Assembly: GCA_036393295.1 (NCBI GenBank)
Contig: DASWHF010000127.1
Span: 1 to 21,390, forward strand
Direction: 5' to 3'
From: DASWHF01 sp036393295
Lineage (GTDB): Bacteria; Pseudomonadota; Gammaproteobacteria; Acidiferrobacterales; UBA6901
Length of the DNA: 21,390 nucleotides
Position 1 is the stretch's first letter. The number at the start of each line of letters is the position of its first letter. Below, one piece after another: positions 1 to 6,426 of this stretch. A program made the position numbers and the translations under genes. Below the pieces are notes generated by a model. The model saw nothing but the letters and a program-made list of their open reading frames with translations. It did not search any database and was not told the DNA's origin.

Positions 1-126
1 GTTGCCGACAGGTATGGAGAGGGCGGGCGTGCCCTGTCCGCGCGCTGCCGTTTTCCCACAAGGAAAGTAATGCTGTTCGCCCCCGCCCGCGGGCCGCCCC
101 CGCCGCGTCGCGTGGGGACCGGCCTG

Positions 127-162
127 GCAGTTCGTTGAAAAGCGCGTTTTTCAACGAACTGC
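127..162. repeat. Perfect 15-bp inverted repeat at the start of the TonB-receptor fragment
   Basis: The arms are GCAGTTCGTTGAAAA (127-141) and its exact reverse complement TTTTCAACGAACTGC (148-162), separated by six bases. The receptor reading frame becomes homologous only at the end of the right arm. A stop codon (TGA, 136-138) in the left arm closes a short upstream frame. The hairpin therefore sits on the break point of the gene. It could be a scar of a transposition or deletion, a terminator-like stem, or a fold-back artefact. The sequence alone does not decide between these. Confidence 0.75.
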
Positions 163-801
163 GGTGCGGTCGATCCATCGTATCTGCGCTACTTCGTCGC
201 GCTCACCGACGCCGTCGACCTCACGACCACCGTCTACCACAACAGCTTCGAGCGCTCCTGGTACAAGCTCAACGACCTGCGCAACATCCTGCTGGTCGGC
301 AACCTGAGCCTGTCGGCGGCGCTGGCCGGGGCCGGCGGCGGCGCCGGGTTGACCTGCCTGAAGGGCGAGTCCGCCTACGACCTGCGGGTGCGCAACAACA
401 ACCGGAGTTATTACGGGCAGGGCGTGGAGCAGCTCGCCGACGTCCGCTTCGATACCGGCGGCGCCGATCATGAGGTCAGCGTCGGGCTCCGTTACCACCG
501 CGACGAGGAGGACCGCTTCCAGAACGACGACCTTTACAATCAGACCGCCAACGGGACGATTACCGGCTTCACGCCCGGCGCCCCGGGCTCGCAGGACAAC
601 CGCGTCGAGGCGGTGAAGGCGCTGGCCGCCTTCGTGCAGGACCGGATCCGCATGGGCCCGTGGCAGTTCATCCCGGGCGTGCGCTTCGAGACCCTGGACT
701 ACAGCCGCACGAACCGCGCGACCGGCGTTTCCGGGGACGCTTCCTTGAACATGCTGGGCGGGGGCCTCGGCGTGATCTACGACTGGAACCCGCCCCTTTA
801 G
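139..801 (+). pseudogene. TonB-dependent outer-membrane receptor fragment (FecA-like), truncated at both ends
   Basis: The open frame from 139 to the TAG at 799-801 has the look of an internal beta-barrel piece of a TonB-dependent siderophore or ferric-citrate receptor. Recognisable stretches include TTTVYHNSFERSWYKLND, the strand region around DHEVSVGLRYHRDEEDRF, and FVQDRIRMGPWQFIPGVRFE. Intact receptors are about 650-800 residues with an N-terminal signal peptide, TonB box and plug. Here only about 220 residues remain. There is no plug, and the frame ends at DWNPPL-stop, where relatives continue with further barrel strands. In the same frame upstream, an ATG at 70 follows an AAGGAAAG ribosome-binding site and gives a 22-residue peptide that stops at 136-138 in the hairpin. 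It may be the old N-terminus, but that is inference. Such a fragment cannot form a receptor. Confidence 0.75.
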
Positions 802-859
802 TCCTGCGGCCGTTCTAGTCCCATCAGGGGCTCGCCGCAATCGGGAAAACCGTCCAACG

Positions 860-893
860 GGCCGCCGCCGGCCTTGCGCTGCCGGCGGCGGCC
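860..893. terminator. Strong GC hairpin between the receptor fragment and the ABC transporter genes
   Basis: There are 13-bp perfect arms (860-872 and 881-893) with an 8-base loop. The hairpin lies just past the stop codon of the minus-strand binding-protein/permease gene. On the minus strand it is followed after about ten bases by a short T run, so it probably ends that operon. The T tract is neither clean nor adjacent, so Rho-independent function is only likely. Confidence 0.55.
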
Positions 894-907
894 TGCGTGC
901 GCGCAGA

Positions 908-2425
908 TCAAGAGTTTGATTCGGCACCCAGCCGAAGCCCCTTCGGCAGCAGGCCGCGTTCCACCAGCTCGAACAGACCCTGTACCAGCAGCGCCAGCAC
1001 CGCCGCGGGGATCGCGCCCTGCAGGATGAGGCCGAGGTCATCGAGGCGGATGCCGGTGAGAATGGGTTGACCGTAGCCGCCCGCGCCGATGAGCGCCGCC
1101 AGGGTGGCGGTCCCCACGTTGATGACCGCCGAGGTCTTGATGCCGGCGAGGATGGCACGGGTGCTCAAGGGCAGCTCGATCAGCCGCAGCTGCGCGCCCC
1201 GCGGCAGACCCAGGGCCTCGGCCGATTCGCGGATCGCCACCGGGATATCGTTCAATCCCGCGTGGGTGTTGCGCACGATAGGCAGCAGGCTGTACAGGAA
1301 CAGCGCCACTATCGCCGGCGGTCCGCCGATGCCGAGCAGCGGGATCATGAACACGAACAACGCCAGCGACGGAATGGTCTGAATGATTCCGGTAACGCCA
1401 AGTATCAATTGGCCGTAGCGCGGGTGTCGTGCCGCCGCAATGCCCAGTGGAATGGCGACCACGATGGCGGCCGACAGCGATAGGACAACCAGCAGGAGGT
1501 GGTCGCGTGTGTGGCGCCAGAATCGCTCCCCGGCGGTGTGGATCCTCAGTTCGGTCTCGATTCCCAGATTTCTCTCCAGAAAATCGGTCGCCACGGTCGC
1601 CTCCGCCTCGCCGCCGAGTTTCACCCGGGCGTTCAGGGCGCTCATCGCCGGGGCATCGATACGCCCGGCCAGGCGCCTGAAGAGGGCGATGGCTTCGGGC
1701 GCGTGTTCTTCGAGTTCCGCGCGATAGAGGATGACGGCGTTGTACACGGGGAAATAACGCAGATCGTCTTCCAGCGCCCGCAGTTTGTAATAGGCGATTT
1801 CGGCGTCCGTGGCATAGAGATCGGTGACCTGCAGTGTCCCCGACTCGATGCCGCGGTAGGCGAGATCGTGGTCCAGCCCCCGTACATTCCGGTGCGGCAG
1901 CCGGTAACGGTGACGAAGGCCCGGCCAACCGTCGGCGCGGTCCATGAACTCATTGCTGAAGCCGAGGACCAGATCGGGATGATTTTTGAGATCGGAGATG
2001 GTCCGTAGCCCCAGCCGCTCGGCGAGCTCTTCTGTGACACCGATGGCGTAGGTGTTGTTGAAGCCCAAGGGTTGCGTCATCCGCAGCCCCCGTTCGGCCA
2101 GGGCGCGCCGCAACGCCGCTTCGGTACGCAGGCCTTCGCGGACCAGGATCTCCTGCATCAGCGTGCCGGTGTACTCGGGGTAGGCATCGATTTCACCGGC
2201 AAGCAGGGCGCTCCATAGGACGCGGGTGCCGCCCAGCTCGCGCCGATGGTCGGCGCGGTGACCGGTCGAGGCCGCCAGGTGTTTGATCATCTCCCCGAGG
2301 ATGACGGATTCGGTGAAGGTCTTGGAGCCAATCCGGAGCGTAACGGGCCCCCCGGATTCCGCGGCGGCGACCGGACAGATCAACACCAGCAGCACAACGG
2401 CAAACAACGCCATTTGCACTTTCAC
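908..2425 (-). CDS. Fused osmoprotectant-type ABC transporter: substrate-binding protein plus permease
   Basis: This 505-residue protein joins two transporter parts. Residues 1-22 form a signal peptide or N-terminal membrane anchor ending near AAA. Residues about 28-295 form an OpuAC/ProX-type binding domain (RIGSKTFTESVILGEM, then DAYPEYTGTLMQEIL). Residues about 305-500 form a ProW/OpuCB-type permease with several hydrophobic helices and an EAA-type loop (ESAEALGLPRG) that docks the ATPase. The family imports quaternary amines such as glycine betaine, choline or carnitine, and some members take ergothioneine; the substrate cannot be read here. The start is GTG at 2425. It overlaps the ATPase stop codon (GTGA), so the two proteins are translationally coupled. 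Binding domain first and permease second is the reverse of the better-known permease-first fusions. Confidence 0.88.
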   Translation of the reverse strand: MKVQMALFAVVLLVLICPVAAAESGGPVTLRIGSKTFTESVILGEMIKHLAASTGHRADHRRELGGTRVLWSALLAGEIDAYPEYTGTLMQEILVREGLRTEAALRRALAERGLRMTQPLGFNNTYAIGVTEELAERLGLRTISDLKNHPDLVLGFSNEFMDRADGWPGLRHRYRLPHRNVRGLDHDLAYRGIESGTLQVTDLYATDAEIAYYKLRALEDDLRYFPVYNAVILYRAELEEHAPEAIALFRRLAGRIDAPAMSALNARVKLGGEAEATVATDFLERNLGIETELRIHTAGERFWRHTRDHLLLVVLSLSAAIVVAIPLGIAAARHPRYGQLILGVTGIIQTIPSLALFVFMIPLLGIGGPPAIVALFLYSLLPIVRNTHAGLNDIPVAIRESAEALGLPRGAQLRLIELPLSTRAILAGIKTSAVINVGTATLAALIGAGGYGQPILTGIRLDDLGLILQGAIPAAVLALLVQGLFELVERGLLPKGLRLGAESNS

Positions 2426-3174
2426 GACAACGCCTCGTTGAGCTGTTGCATGGGACCGCGCTGGGCGCCGATGAACTGTTCGACAAAGGGTTCCGCCGGC
2501 GACCGGGCGAGCTGCCGGACGCTGCCCTGCTGGACGATGCGTCCCTCGCGCATGAGGACCAGGGTATGGCCGAAGAAGGCCGCCTCGGCGATGTCGTGCG
2601 TGACCATGACCACGGTCTTGGCCAGCTTCTCGAAGATCGCTCTCAACTCCAGTTGCAGTTCATACCGGATCATGGGATCCAGGGCGCCCAGCGGTTCATC
2701 CAGCAACAACAGGCGCGGGTCCAGCATGAGCGCTCGCATCAGGCTCACTCGCTGACGCTGTCCGCCCGAAAGCTCGGCGGGGTAGCGGTCGAGCAGCGCC
2801 GGCGGCAATCGCACCAGTTCCGCGAGCTCATGCAGCCGGGCCTTGATCCGCGCCGCATCCCAGCCGAGATGATGCGCCATGAGAGCAACGTTTCGCCGCA
2901 CATTGAAATGCGGAAACAGGCCGCCTTCCTGGATGACGTAGCCCATGCGATGGCGCAGGGTCATGACGTTATCGGGTGCGAGCCGAGTGTCTTCGACGAC
3001 GATACTGCCGGAATCGGGGCGGATGAGTCCTGCAATCAAGCGCAGCAGGGTGGATTTTCCGCAGCCGCTCGGGCCGATGAGCACGGTGGTCTCGGCCGCG
3101 GCGATGGAAAGATCCGTGGGCGCAAGTGCCTCGACATGATTGTAGCGCTTAGAGACGCCTTTCAGCTCCAGCAT
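2422..3174 (-). CDS. Osmoprotectant-type ABC transporter ATP-binding protein
   Basis: This 250-residue ATPase drives the fused permease encoded directly downstream. The motifs are complete: Walker A GPSGCGKST (34-42), Q-loop IQEGGLFPH (81-89), signature LSGGQRQR (135-142), Walker B LLLLDEP (155-161) and the switch histidine in VMVTHD (193). It belongs to the ProV/OpuCA group, but it ends soon after the nucleotide-binding domain. The C-terminal CBS pair that senses ionic strength in OpuA/OpuCA is missing, so osmotic gating by that route is unlikely. No convincing Shine-Dalgarno precedes the ATG at 3174, although the N-terminus (MLELKGVSKRY) is the natural one. The region upstream is an eroded gene on the other strand. 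Confidence 0.9.
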   Translation of the reverse strand: MLELKGVSKRYNHVEALAPTDLSIAAAETTVLIGPSGCGKSTLLRLIAGLIRPDSGSIVVEDTRLAPDNVMTLRHRMGYVIQEGGLFPHFNVRRNVALMAHHLGWDAARIKARLHELAELVRLPPALLDRYPAELSGGQRQRVSLMRALMLDPRLLLLDEPLGALDPMIRYELQLELRAIFEKLAKTVVMVTHDIAEAAFFGHTLVLMREGRIVQQGSVRQLARSPAEPFVEQFIGAQRGPMQQLNEALS

Positions 3175-3180
3175 GGGGGC

Positions 3181-3437
3181 AGTGTCGATGAGAACAGGAT
3201 TCTGCGCAAGACGCTCGAGGACCTGTTGCCACCCGGCATACTTTGGCGCGACAAGGAACAGTTCGACGAGGGTAGCGGAGCGATTGATATGATACCCGCG
3301 GTGCCGGAGCAGGCGGCGTCAGAAGCGGGGCCGGCTGCGCACAGCCGGGGAACGCCTGTATCACCCGGTTACTGGTCAACCAATTCGAACACCGGGAGGC
3401 GGTGCTGGCCCATGCCGGCCGCTGGCGTACTGACTGA
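3181..3437 (+). pseudogene. Remnant of the C-terminal end of an asparagine synthetase (AsnB-type)
   Basis: Frame 1 from 3181 reads NRILRKTLEDLLPPGILWRD followed by KEQFDEGSGAIDM. This resembles the conserved AsnB stretch LRKAFE..LP..VLWRxKEQFS.G.G. Homology then jumps frame to LRTAGERLYH and again to RLLVNQFEHREAVLAHAGRWRTD, ending at TGA (3435-3437), much as a natural AsnB C-terminus would. Two frameshifts and the loss of the whole glutaminase and ATP-pyrophosphatase core leave about 85 codons. It lies on the strand opposite to both neighbours and fills nearly all the space between them, including where the ABC operon promoter would be expected. Assignment rests on recognising motifs by eye. 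Confidence 0.6.
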
Positions 3438-3447
3438 GGCTCGCCGG

Positions 3448-4278
3448 TCAGTTGGATTGCGCGGCCAACAGGGAGGCCGGCACTGCCTGTAGCTTCTTGG
3501 CGATCATGGCGACGTAATACAGCGGCTCGCCTGCGATCGACAGGCGATGGCGATAGCGCCGATAGCACTGCGGCTGAATATAGCCTTCGTTGATCAGCCG
3601 CTGGATCAGGCGACTGAAGCCGCTGCCGTCCTGTTCGCGCAGGAAGTCCTCCTTGATGTTGAACGCCAGCCAGGCGGGCGTGGCGATCAGTTCGAGCGCT
3701 TTGAGAAACGCCGCGGGCGGAATGTCCCCGTAACCCAGTGCGGCGACCGTCGTCAGGCAGTTCAGGCCGTGTTTTTTGATCGCCTCTTCGTCGTGTTTGG
3801 GAAGCGCGGTCAGATCGGCTACCCGGTAATCCTCATACACCCGGGGACGGTCGCGCTGGGCGGCTTCTTTGGCTTCTTCCAGAATATCGACACCCACGAT
3901 CTTCTTGATGCCGTGGTGTTTCAGCTCGTCGCCGACCATGCCGTTGCCCGCACCGACGTCCAGAACCTTGAGATGGCACGGATCGACCCCCCTTTCCTCG
4001 GCCACGTCTTCCAGCAGGTTGACCACGTAGCTGGGGGAGCAGCATTCCAGCTTGTTATAAAACAACTCTTCGTAAAGCCCGGGAATCTCGAACACCCGAT
4101 CGTAGTCATGAAATCGGATGCGATGTTTCTCATTTTCCACGACCACCTCGCACCACTCCTCGTCCTGATCGAGGTCCAGGCCGTGTGAATTCATCGTCGG
4201 CAGGCGAATGTCCTGGATGCGATTGTCGATTTTGTCCATACGCCGACGCCAGACGGTATCGTTTGCAAGCCGGGTCAT
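3448..4278 (-). CDS. Class I SAM-dependent methyltransferase, substrate unknown
   Basis: This protein of 276 residues has a Rossmann-type S-adenosylmethionine site, VLDVGAGNGMVGDEL (105-119), followed by an acidic strand end (VGVDILEEA) that would hold the ribose. I chose the ATG at 4278 because a purine run (AGGGGGGG) lies 6-7 bases upstream. A TTG-initiated extension to 4335 has no ribosome-binding site. The N-terminal 100 residues and the C-terminal region (RYRHRLSIAGEPLYYVAMIA) match no substrate class I can name. It is an isolated transcription unit between two gene remnants. Its closeness to an osmolyte transporter is suggestive only. Soluble and cytoplasmic, with no signal peptide. Confidence 0.75.
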   Translation of the reverse strand: MTRLANDTVWRRRMDKIDNRIQDIRLPTMNSHGLDLDQDEEWCEVVVENEKHRIRFHDYDRVFEIPGLYEELFYNKLECCSPSYVVNLLEDVAEERGVDPCHLKVLDVGAGNGMVGDELKHHGIKKIVGVDILEEAKEAAQRDRPRVYEDYRVADLTALPKHDEEAIKKHGLNCLTTVAALGYGDIPPAAFLKALELIATPAWLAFNIKEDFLREQDGSGFSRLIQRLINEGYIQPQCYRRYRHRLSIAGEPLYYVAMIAKKLQAVPASLLAAQSN

Positions 4279-4291
4279 AGGTGTCCCCCCC

Positions 4292-4317
4292 CTGAGTATT
4301 TTGACTGAGTATTTTGA
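4292..4317. repeat. Tandem 13-bp duplication in the methyltransferase leader
   Basis: CTGAGTATTTTGA occurs twice head to tail. On the minus strand each copy contains TACTCA, a weak -10-like hexamer. The upstream copy lies 18 bases from TTGTTT (4330-4335, minus strand), a possible -35. The duplication may therefore have copied a promoter element. The site is also prone to slippage. Confidence 0.5.
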
Positions 4318-4450
4318 AAAAGCGACGATAAACAACGCCGCGCTCTGTGGGACGCGCGCGTATTCCGATTACCGAGAGTATCAGGAGGATAACAGATATC
4401 GCTGTGTGATGCGACCCTGGCCCGTGGTCAACGGCGGGAGATCCCATGGA

Positions 4451-4797
4451 TCAGAAGATTGGAATCGATACATGGCAGCCGGCCTTATCGAAAGCGGCGC
4501 CGACATTGTAGTGGTGATTCTGATCGTCCGAGGTATCGTCCGGCACCGTCATGGCATTGGCGCCGAATCCGCCGAAGCTCGGAGTCGTATAGCCGATGAC
4601 GTTGTCGAAGAAGCCGTTGGTGTAGGGCGACAGGCCGAAGCTCGCGCCGCTGAAGCCGGCGCCGGCCGAGGTGTCGTAGAACGGATCGAGCTTCAACCCC
4701 GCCATCTTGTAGGGCGAGGACGCCGTGCCGAACAGCGCGGTGCCGAAGCCGCCCTTGAGACCCGCATAGGCGAAGCGCCGGTCGAGGGTACGGGGCG
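4451..4797 (-). pseudogene. Gram-negative porin fragment, truncated at both ends
   Basis: Read on the minus strand, the frame gives RFAYAGLKGGFGTALFGTAS, SPYKMAGLKLDPFYDTSAG and FFDNVIGYTTPSFGGFGANA. These are strand-and-loop motifs of trimeric general porins of the Gram-negative porin family (RFxYxGL..GFG, then F.DN.IGYxTPxFGGF). Only about 115 residues remain, compared with roughly 350-400 in intact members. There is no signal peptide or start codon upstream. The frame leaves recognisable sequence around KAGCHVSIPIF before its stop. A 3' break near 4475 and a 5' break near 4797 are my estimates. This is a relic, not a functional channel. Confidence 0.65.
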
Positions 4798-4834
4798 GCA
4801 GGCGCCGATGTGCCTTCCATCCGGACCTGCCAGA

Positions 4835-4852
4835 TGTGACAGGGTTGTCACA
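4835..4852. promoter_or_regulatory. Palindromic operator-like site upstream of the cytochrome gene
   Basis: TGTGACA-GGGT-TGTCACA is a perfect palindrome with 7-bp arms. It lies about 105 bases before the cytochrome ATG. The half sites look like those of dimeric helix-turn-helix regulators. Spacing excludes a standard CRP site, which needs six bases between TGTGA and TCACA; here there are eight. A second inverted repeat, CATTGA-N9-TCAATG (4903-4923), lies closer to the gene. The cognate factor is unknown. Confidence 0.4.
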
Positions 4853-4957
4853 CGCGGCGGTTGTGGCAGAACCGGCAGAACCGGCGGGCGCCTACTGCAT
4901 TGCATTGATGGTATGGTTCAATGGAGCGCTGTATGCGCCCAAACGAGGAGGTTGCCA

Positions 4958-5494
4958 ATGCCCAGCCCGTGGTCAGTGATGTTGTCCGGCCTGTGCCTGA
5001 TTGCGGTCGGTGCCGTCCACGCCGCCGAGCCGCGCGAGCATGCGCCCACACCCACACCGTCGGCGACCGCCACGGCGGCGGCCGACCGGCCGTTGCTCCA
5101 CCTGTCGCCCAAGCTGCGCGCCGCGCTGGTCGCGGAGATGGTCGGGCTCAAGCAGGGCGCGGGCGAGCTGGCGGCGCTGCTCGCGACCGGCGAGTGGGAG
5201 GCCGCCGCGGTGCGTGCCGAGCGGGTGCGCGACAGCTACATCATGAAGCAGAAGCTGTCGCCGGCCGAGCGCGAGGAGCTGGTGCACGCGCTGCCGGCCG
5301 ACTTCGTCGCGCTCGACGGCCGTTTCCACCGCCACGCCGGCGGCCTCGCGCAGGCGGCGCGCGCGCGCGACGCGGATCTGGCGGTGTTCCACTACACGAA
5401 GATGCTGGAAGGCTGCATGAGTTGCCACAGCCGTTATGCGACCCACACGCTGAGCGGATTCCGCGCCACCCCGGCGCCGGCGCACGCCCATTGA
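4958..5494 (+). CDS. Periplasmic single-haem c-type cytochrome, class II (cytochrome c'-like)
   Basis: This protein has 178 residues, starting at the ATG at 4958 with a GAGGAGG ribosome-binding site six bases upstream. Residues 1-22 are a Sec signal peptide ending VHA-A. A Thr/Pro/Ala-rich linker (about 28-42) follows, then a mostly helical body. The only haem-binding motif, CMSCH (153-157), lies near the C-terminus, as in class II cytochromes (cytochrome c' and c556) with a four-helix bundle, and unlike class I cytochromes. Such proteins carry electrons or bind NO/CO in the periplasm, and I cannot assign the partner. No obvious distal methionine ligand was identified. The gene stands alone between a porin relic and the minus-strand tag gene. 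Confidence 0.75.
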   Translation: MPSPWSVMLSGLCLIAVGAVHAAEPREHAPTPTPSATATAAADRPLLHLSPKLRAALVAEMVGLKQGAGELAALLATGEWEAAAVRAERVRDSYIMKQKLSPAEREELVHALPADFVALDGRFHRHAGGLAQAARARDADLAVFHYTKMLEGCMSCHSRYATHTLSGFRATPAPAHAH

Positions 5495-5495
5495 G

Positions 5496-5512
5496 CGGCG
5501 CAAGCTGCGCCG
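5496..5512. terminator. Short hairpin after the cytochrome gene
   Basis: CGGCGCA-AGC-TGCGCCG is a perfect 7-bp stem with a 3-base loop, beginning one base past the cytochrome stop codon. No T run follows, so it is only a candidate 3' end or mRNA-stabilising stem. Confidence 0.35.
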
Positions 5513-5604
5513 ATCGGTCGTTCTCCCGGCGGTCGCGGCATTCGCGCCGCTCGCGCTGCCGGTCTGGGTGGCGATGCTCGGCGGCGGCCTGGCGACGCCG
5601 GCGG

Positions 5605-6186
5605 TCAAGCGCGCCGCGTACGCCCGGACACCGCGTGGTGGCGGAAGCAATCGACGGTATGGTCGTTGACCATGCCCACCGCCTGCATGTGGGCGTAGAC
5701 CACGGTCGGGCCGAGGAACCTGAAGCCGCGCTGCTTGAGATCGCGGCTGAAGGCGTCGGAGACCGGCGTGGTGGCGGGCAGTTGCTTCATGCGCCGCCAG
5801 CGGTTGACGACCGGCCGGCCGTCGACGAAGGCCCAGCTGTAGTCGGTGAAGCTGCCGAACTCCTTTTGCACGCGCAGGAAGGCGCGCGCGTTGTTGATCG
5901 TGGCCTCGATCTTCATGCGGTTGCGGATGATGCCGGCGTCGTTCATCAGGCGCTCGACCTTGCGGGCGTCGTAGCGCGCGATCTTGCGCGGATCGAAGCC
6001 GCTGAAGGCGCGCCGGTAGTTCTCGCGCTTGCGCAGCACCGTCATCCAGCTCAGGCCCGCCTGCGCCGATTCCAGCACCAGGAACTCGAAGAGCCGGAGG
6101 TCGTCGCGCACCGGCACGCCCCACTCGGCGTCGTGATAGGCGATCATCAGCGGGTCGGTCCCCGCCCAGGCGCAGCGTTTCGTCAT
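5605..6186 (-). CDS. tag: DNA-3-methyladenine glycosylase I
   Basis: This 193-residue protein removes 3-methyladenine from alkylated DNA and begins base excision repair in the cytoplasm. It keeps the Tag hallmarks: zinc ligands Cys5, His18, His176 and Cys180 (HTVDCF), each one position on from E. coli Tag, and the pocket glutamate Glu39 in VLESAQAGLSW. The start at 6186 (MTKRCAWAG) has a CCGGAG ribosome-binding site and matches the usual N-terminus. A 12-residue upstream extension is open but unsupported. It is transcribed divergently from the acetate kinase operon, with a good -10 hexamer 35 bases upstream. Length is normal. Confidence 0.93.
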   Translation of the reverse strand: MTKRCAWAGTDPLMIAYHDAEWGVPVRDDLRLFEFLVLESAQAGLSWMTVLRKRENYRRAFSGFDPRKIARYDARKVERLMNDAGIIRNRMKIEATINNARAFLRVQKEFGSFTDYSWAFVDGRPVVNRWRRMKQLPATTPVSDAFSRDLKQRGFRFLGPTVVYAHMQAVGMVNDHTVDCFRHHAVSGRTRRA

Positions 6187-6220
6187 GGCTCCGGGCCCTC
6201 GGCGTGTCTCGCAGCGCCGC

Positions 6221-6226
6221 ATTGTA
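6221..6226 (-). promoter_or_regulatory. Probable -10 element of tag
   Basis: On the minus strand the sequence reads CGCTACAATGCG, with TACAAT as a strong sigma-70 -10 hexamer. It lies about 35 bases ahead of the tag start. The same CGCTACAATGCG string precedes mgtE at 15120-15125. No clear -35 is visible here. Confidence 0.5.
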
Positions 6227-6266
6227 GCGCGCGCCCGCCGGCCGTGGGAGCGGCGCGCCGCCGAAT

Positions 6267-6308
6267 TTGATCCCTGTCAATGCGCGCCGCGCGGCGCGCG
6301 CCGACAAT
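6267..6308 (+). promoter_or_regulatory. FNR/Anr-type box and class II promoter of the acetate kinase-phosphoketolase operon
   Basis: TTGAT-CCCT-GTCAA (6267-6280) matches the FNR/Anr/Dnr box (TTGAT/C-N4-A/GTCAA) with the required four-base spacer. Its centre is 6273.5. A -10-like hexamer GACAAT lies at 6303-6308. If that hexamer occupies -12 to -7, transcription starts at 6315 and the box centre falls at exactly -41.5, the position of class II FNR-activated promoters. No -35 element is then needed. A GC-only 18-bp palindrome (6282-6299) lies between box and -10. The inferred leader before acetate kinase is about 112 bases. Induction under low oxygen is the prediction. Confidence 0.65.
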
Positions 6309-6426
6309 GGCCGGACACTCCTTGGTCTCCCGGACCGGCGGTCGCCCGATCGCGCGAGCGGCGGTGCCCGTTGCGCCATGCCGGCCGCCCGGCAACCCCG
6401 GGACGGATGCGTTGTCTCTATCAGCA

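Noticed and set aside
4130..4447. Minus-strand frame with a hydrophobic stretch (ISVILLILSVIG)
   Set aside because: It overlaps the start of the methyltransferase in another frame, lacks a ribosome-binding site, and its downstream part has no protein-like character.
4835..4852. CRP site
   Set aside because: TGTGA and TCACA are separated by eight bases, where CRP needs six. Kept only as an unassigned palindrome.
4208..4957. Long N-terminal extension of the cytochrome frame
   Set aside because: The frame is open back to 4208, but a signal peptide and strong ribosome-binding site fix the start at 4958, and the upstream part is antisense to a porin relic.
5490..5604. Possible small membrane protein after the cytochrome gene
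   Set aside because: A frame reading SVVLPAVAAFAPLALPVWVA looks like a signal or membrane segment, but it lacks a usable start codon and ribosome-binding site and soon runs into sequence antisense to tag.
6282..6299. 18-bp GC palindrome as a separate operator
   Set aside because: It is made only of GCGC/CCGG steps in very GC-rich DNA and lies inside the predicted promoter spacer. Chance or promoter structure is the simpler reading.
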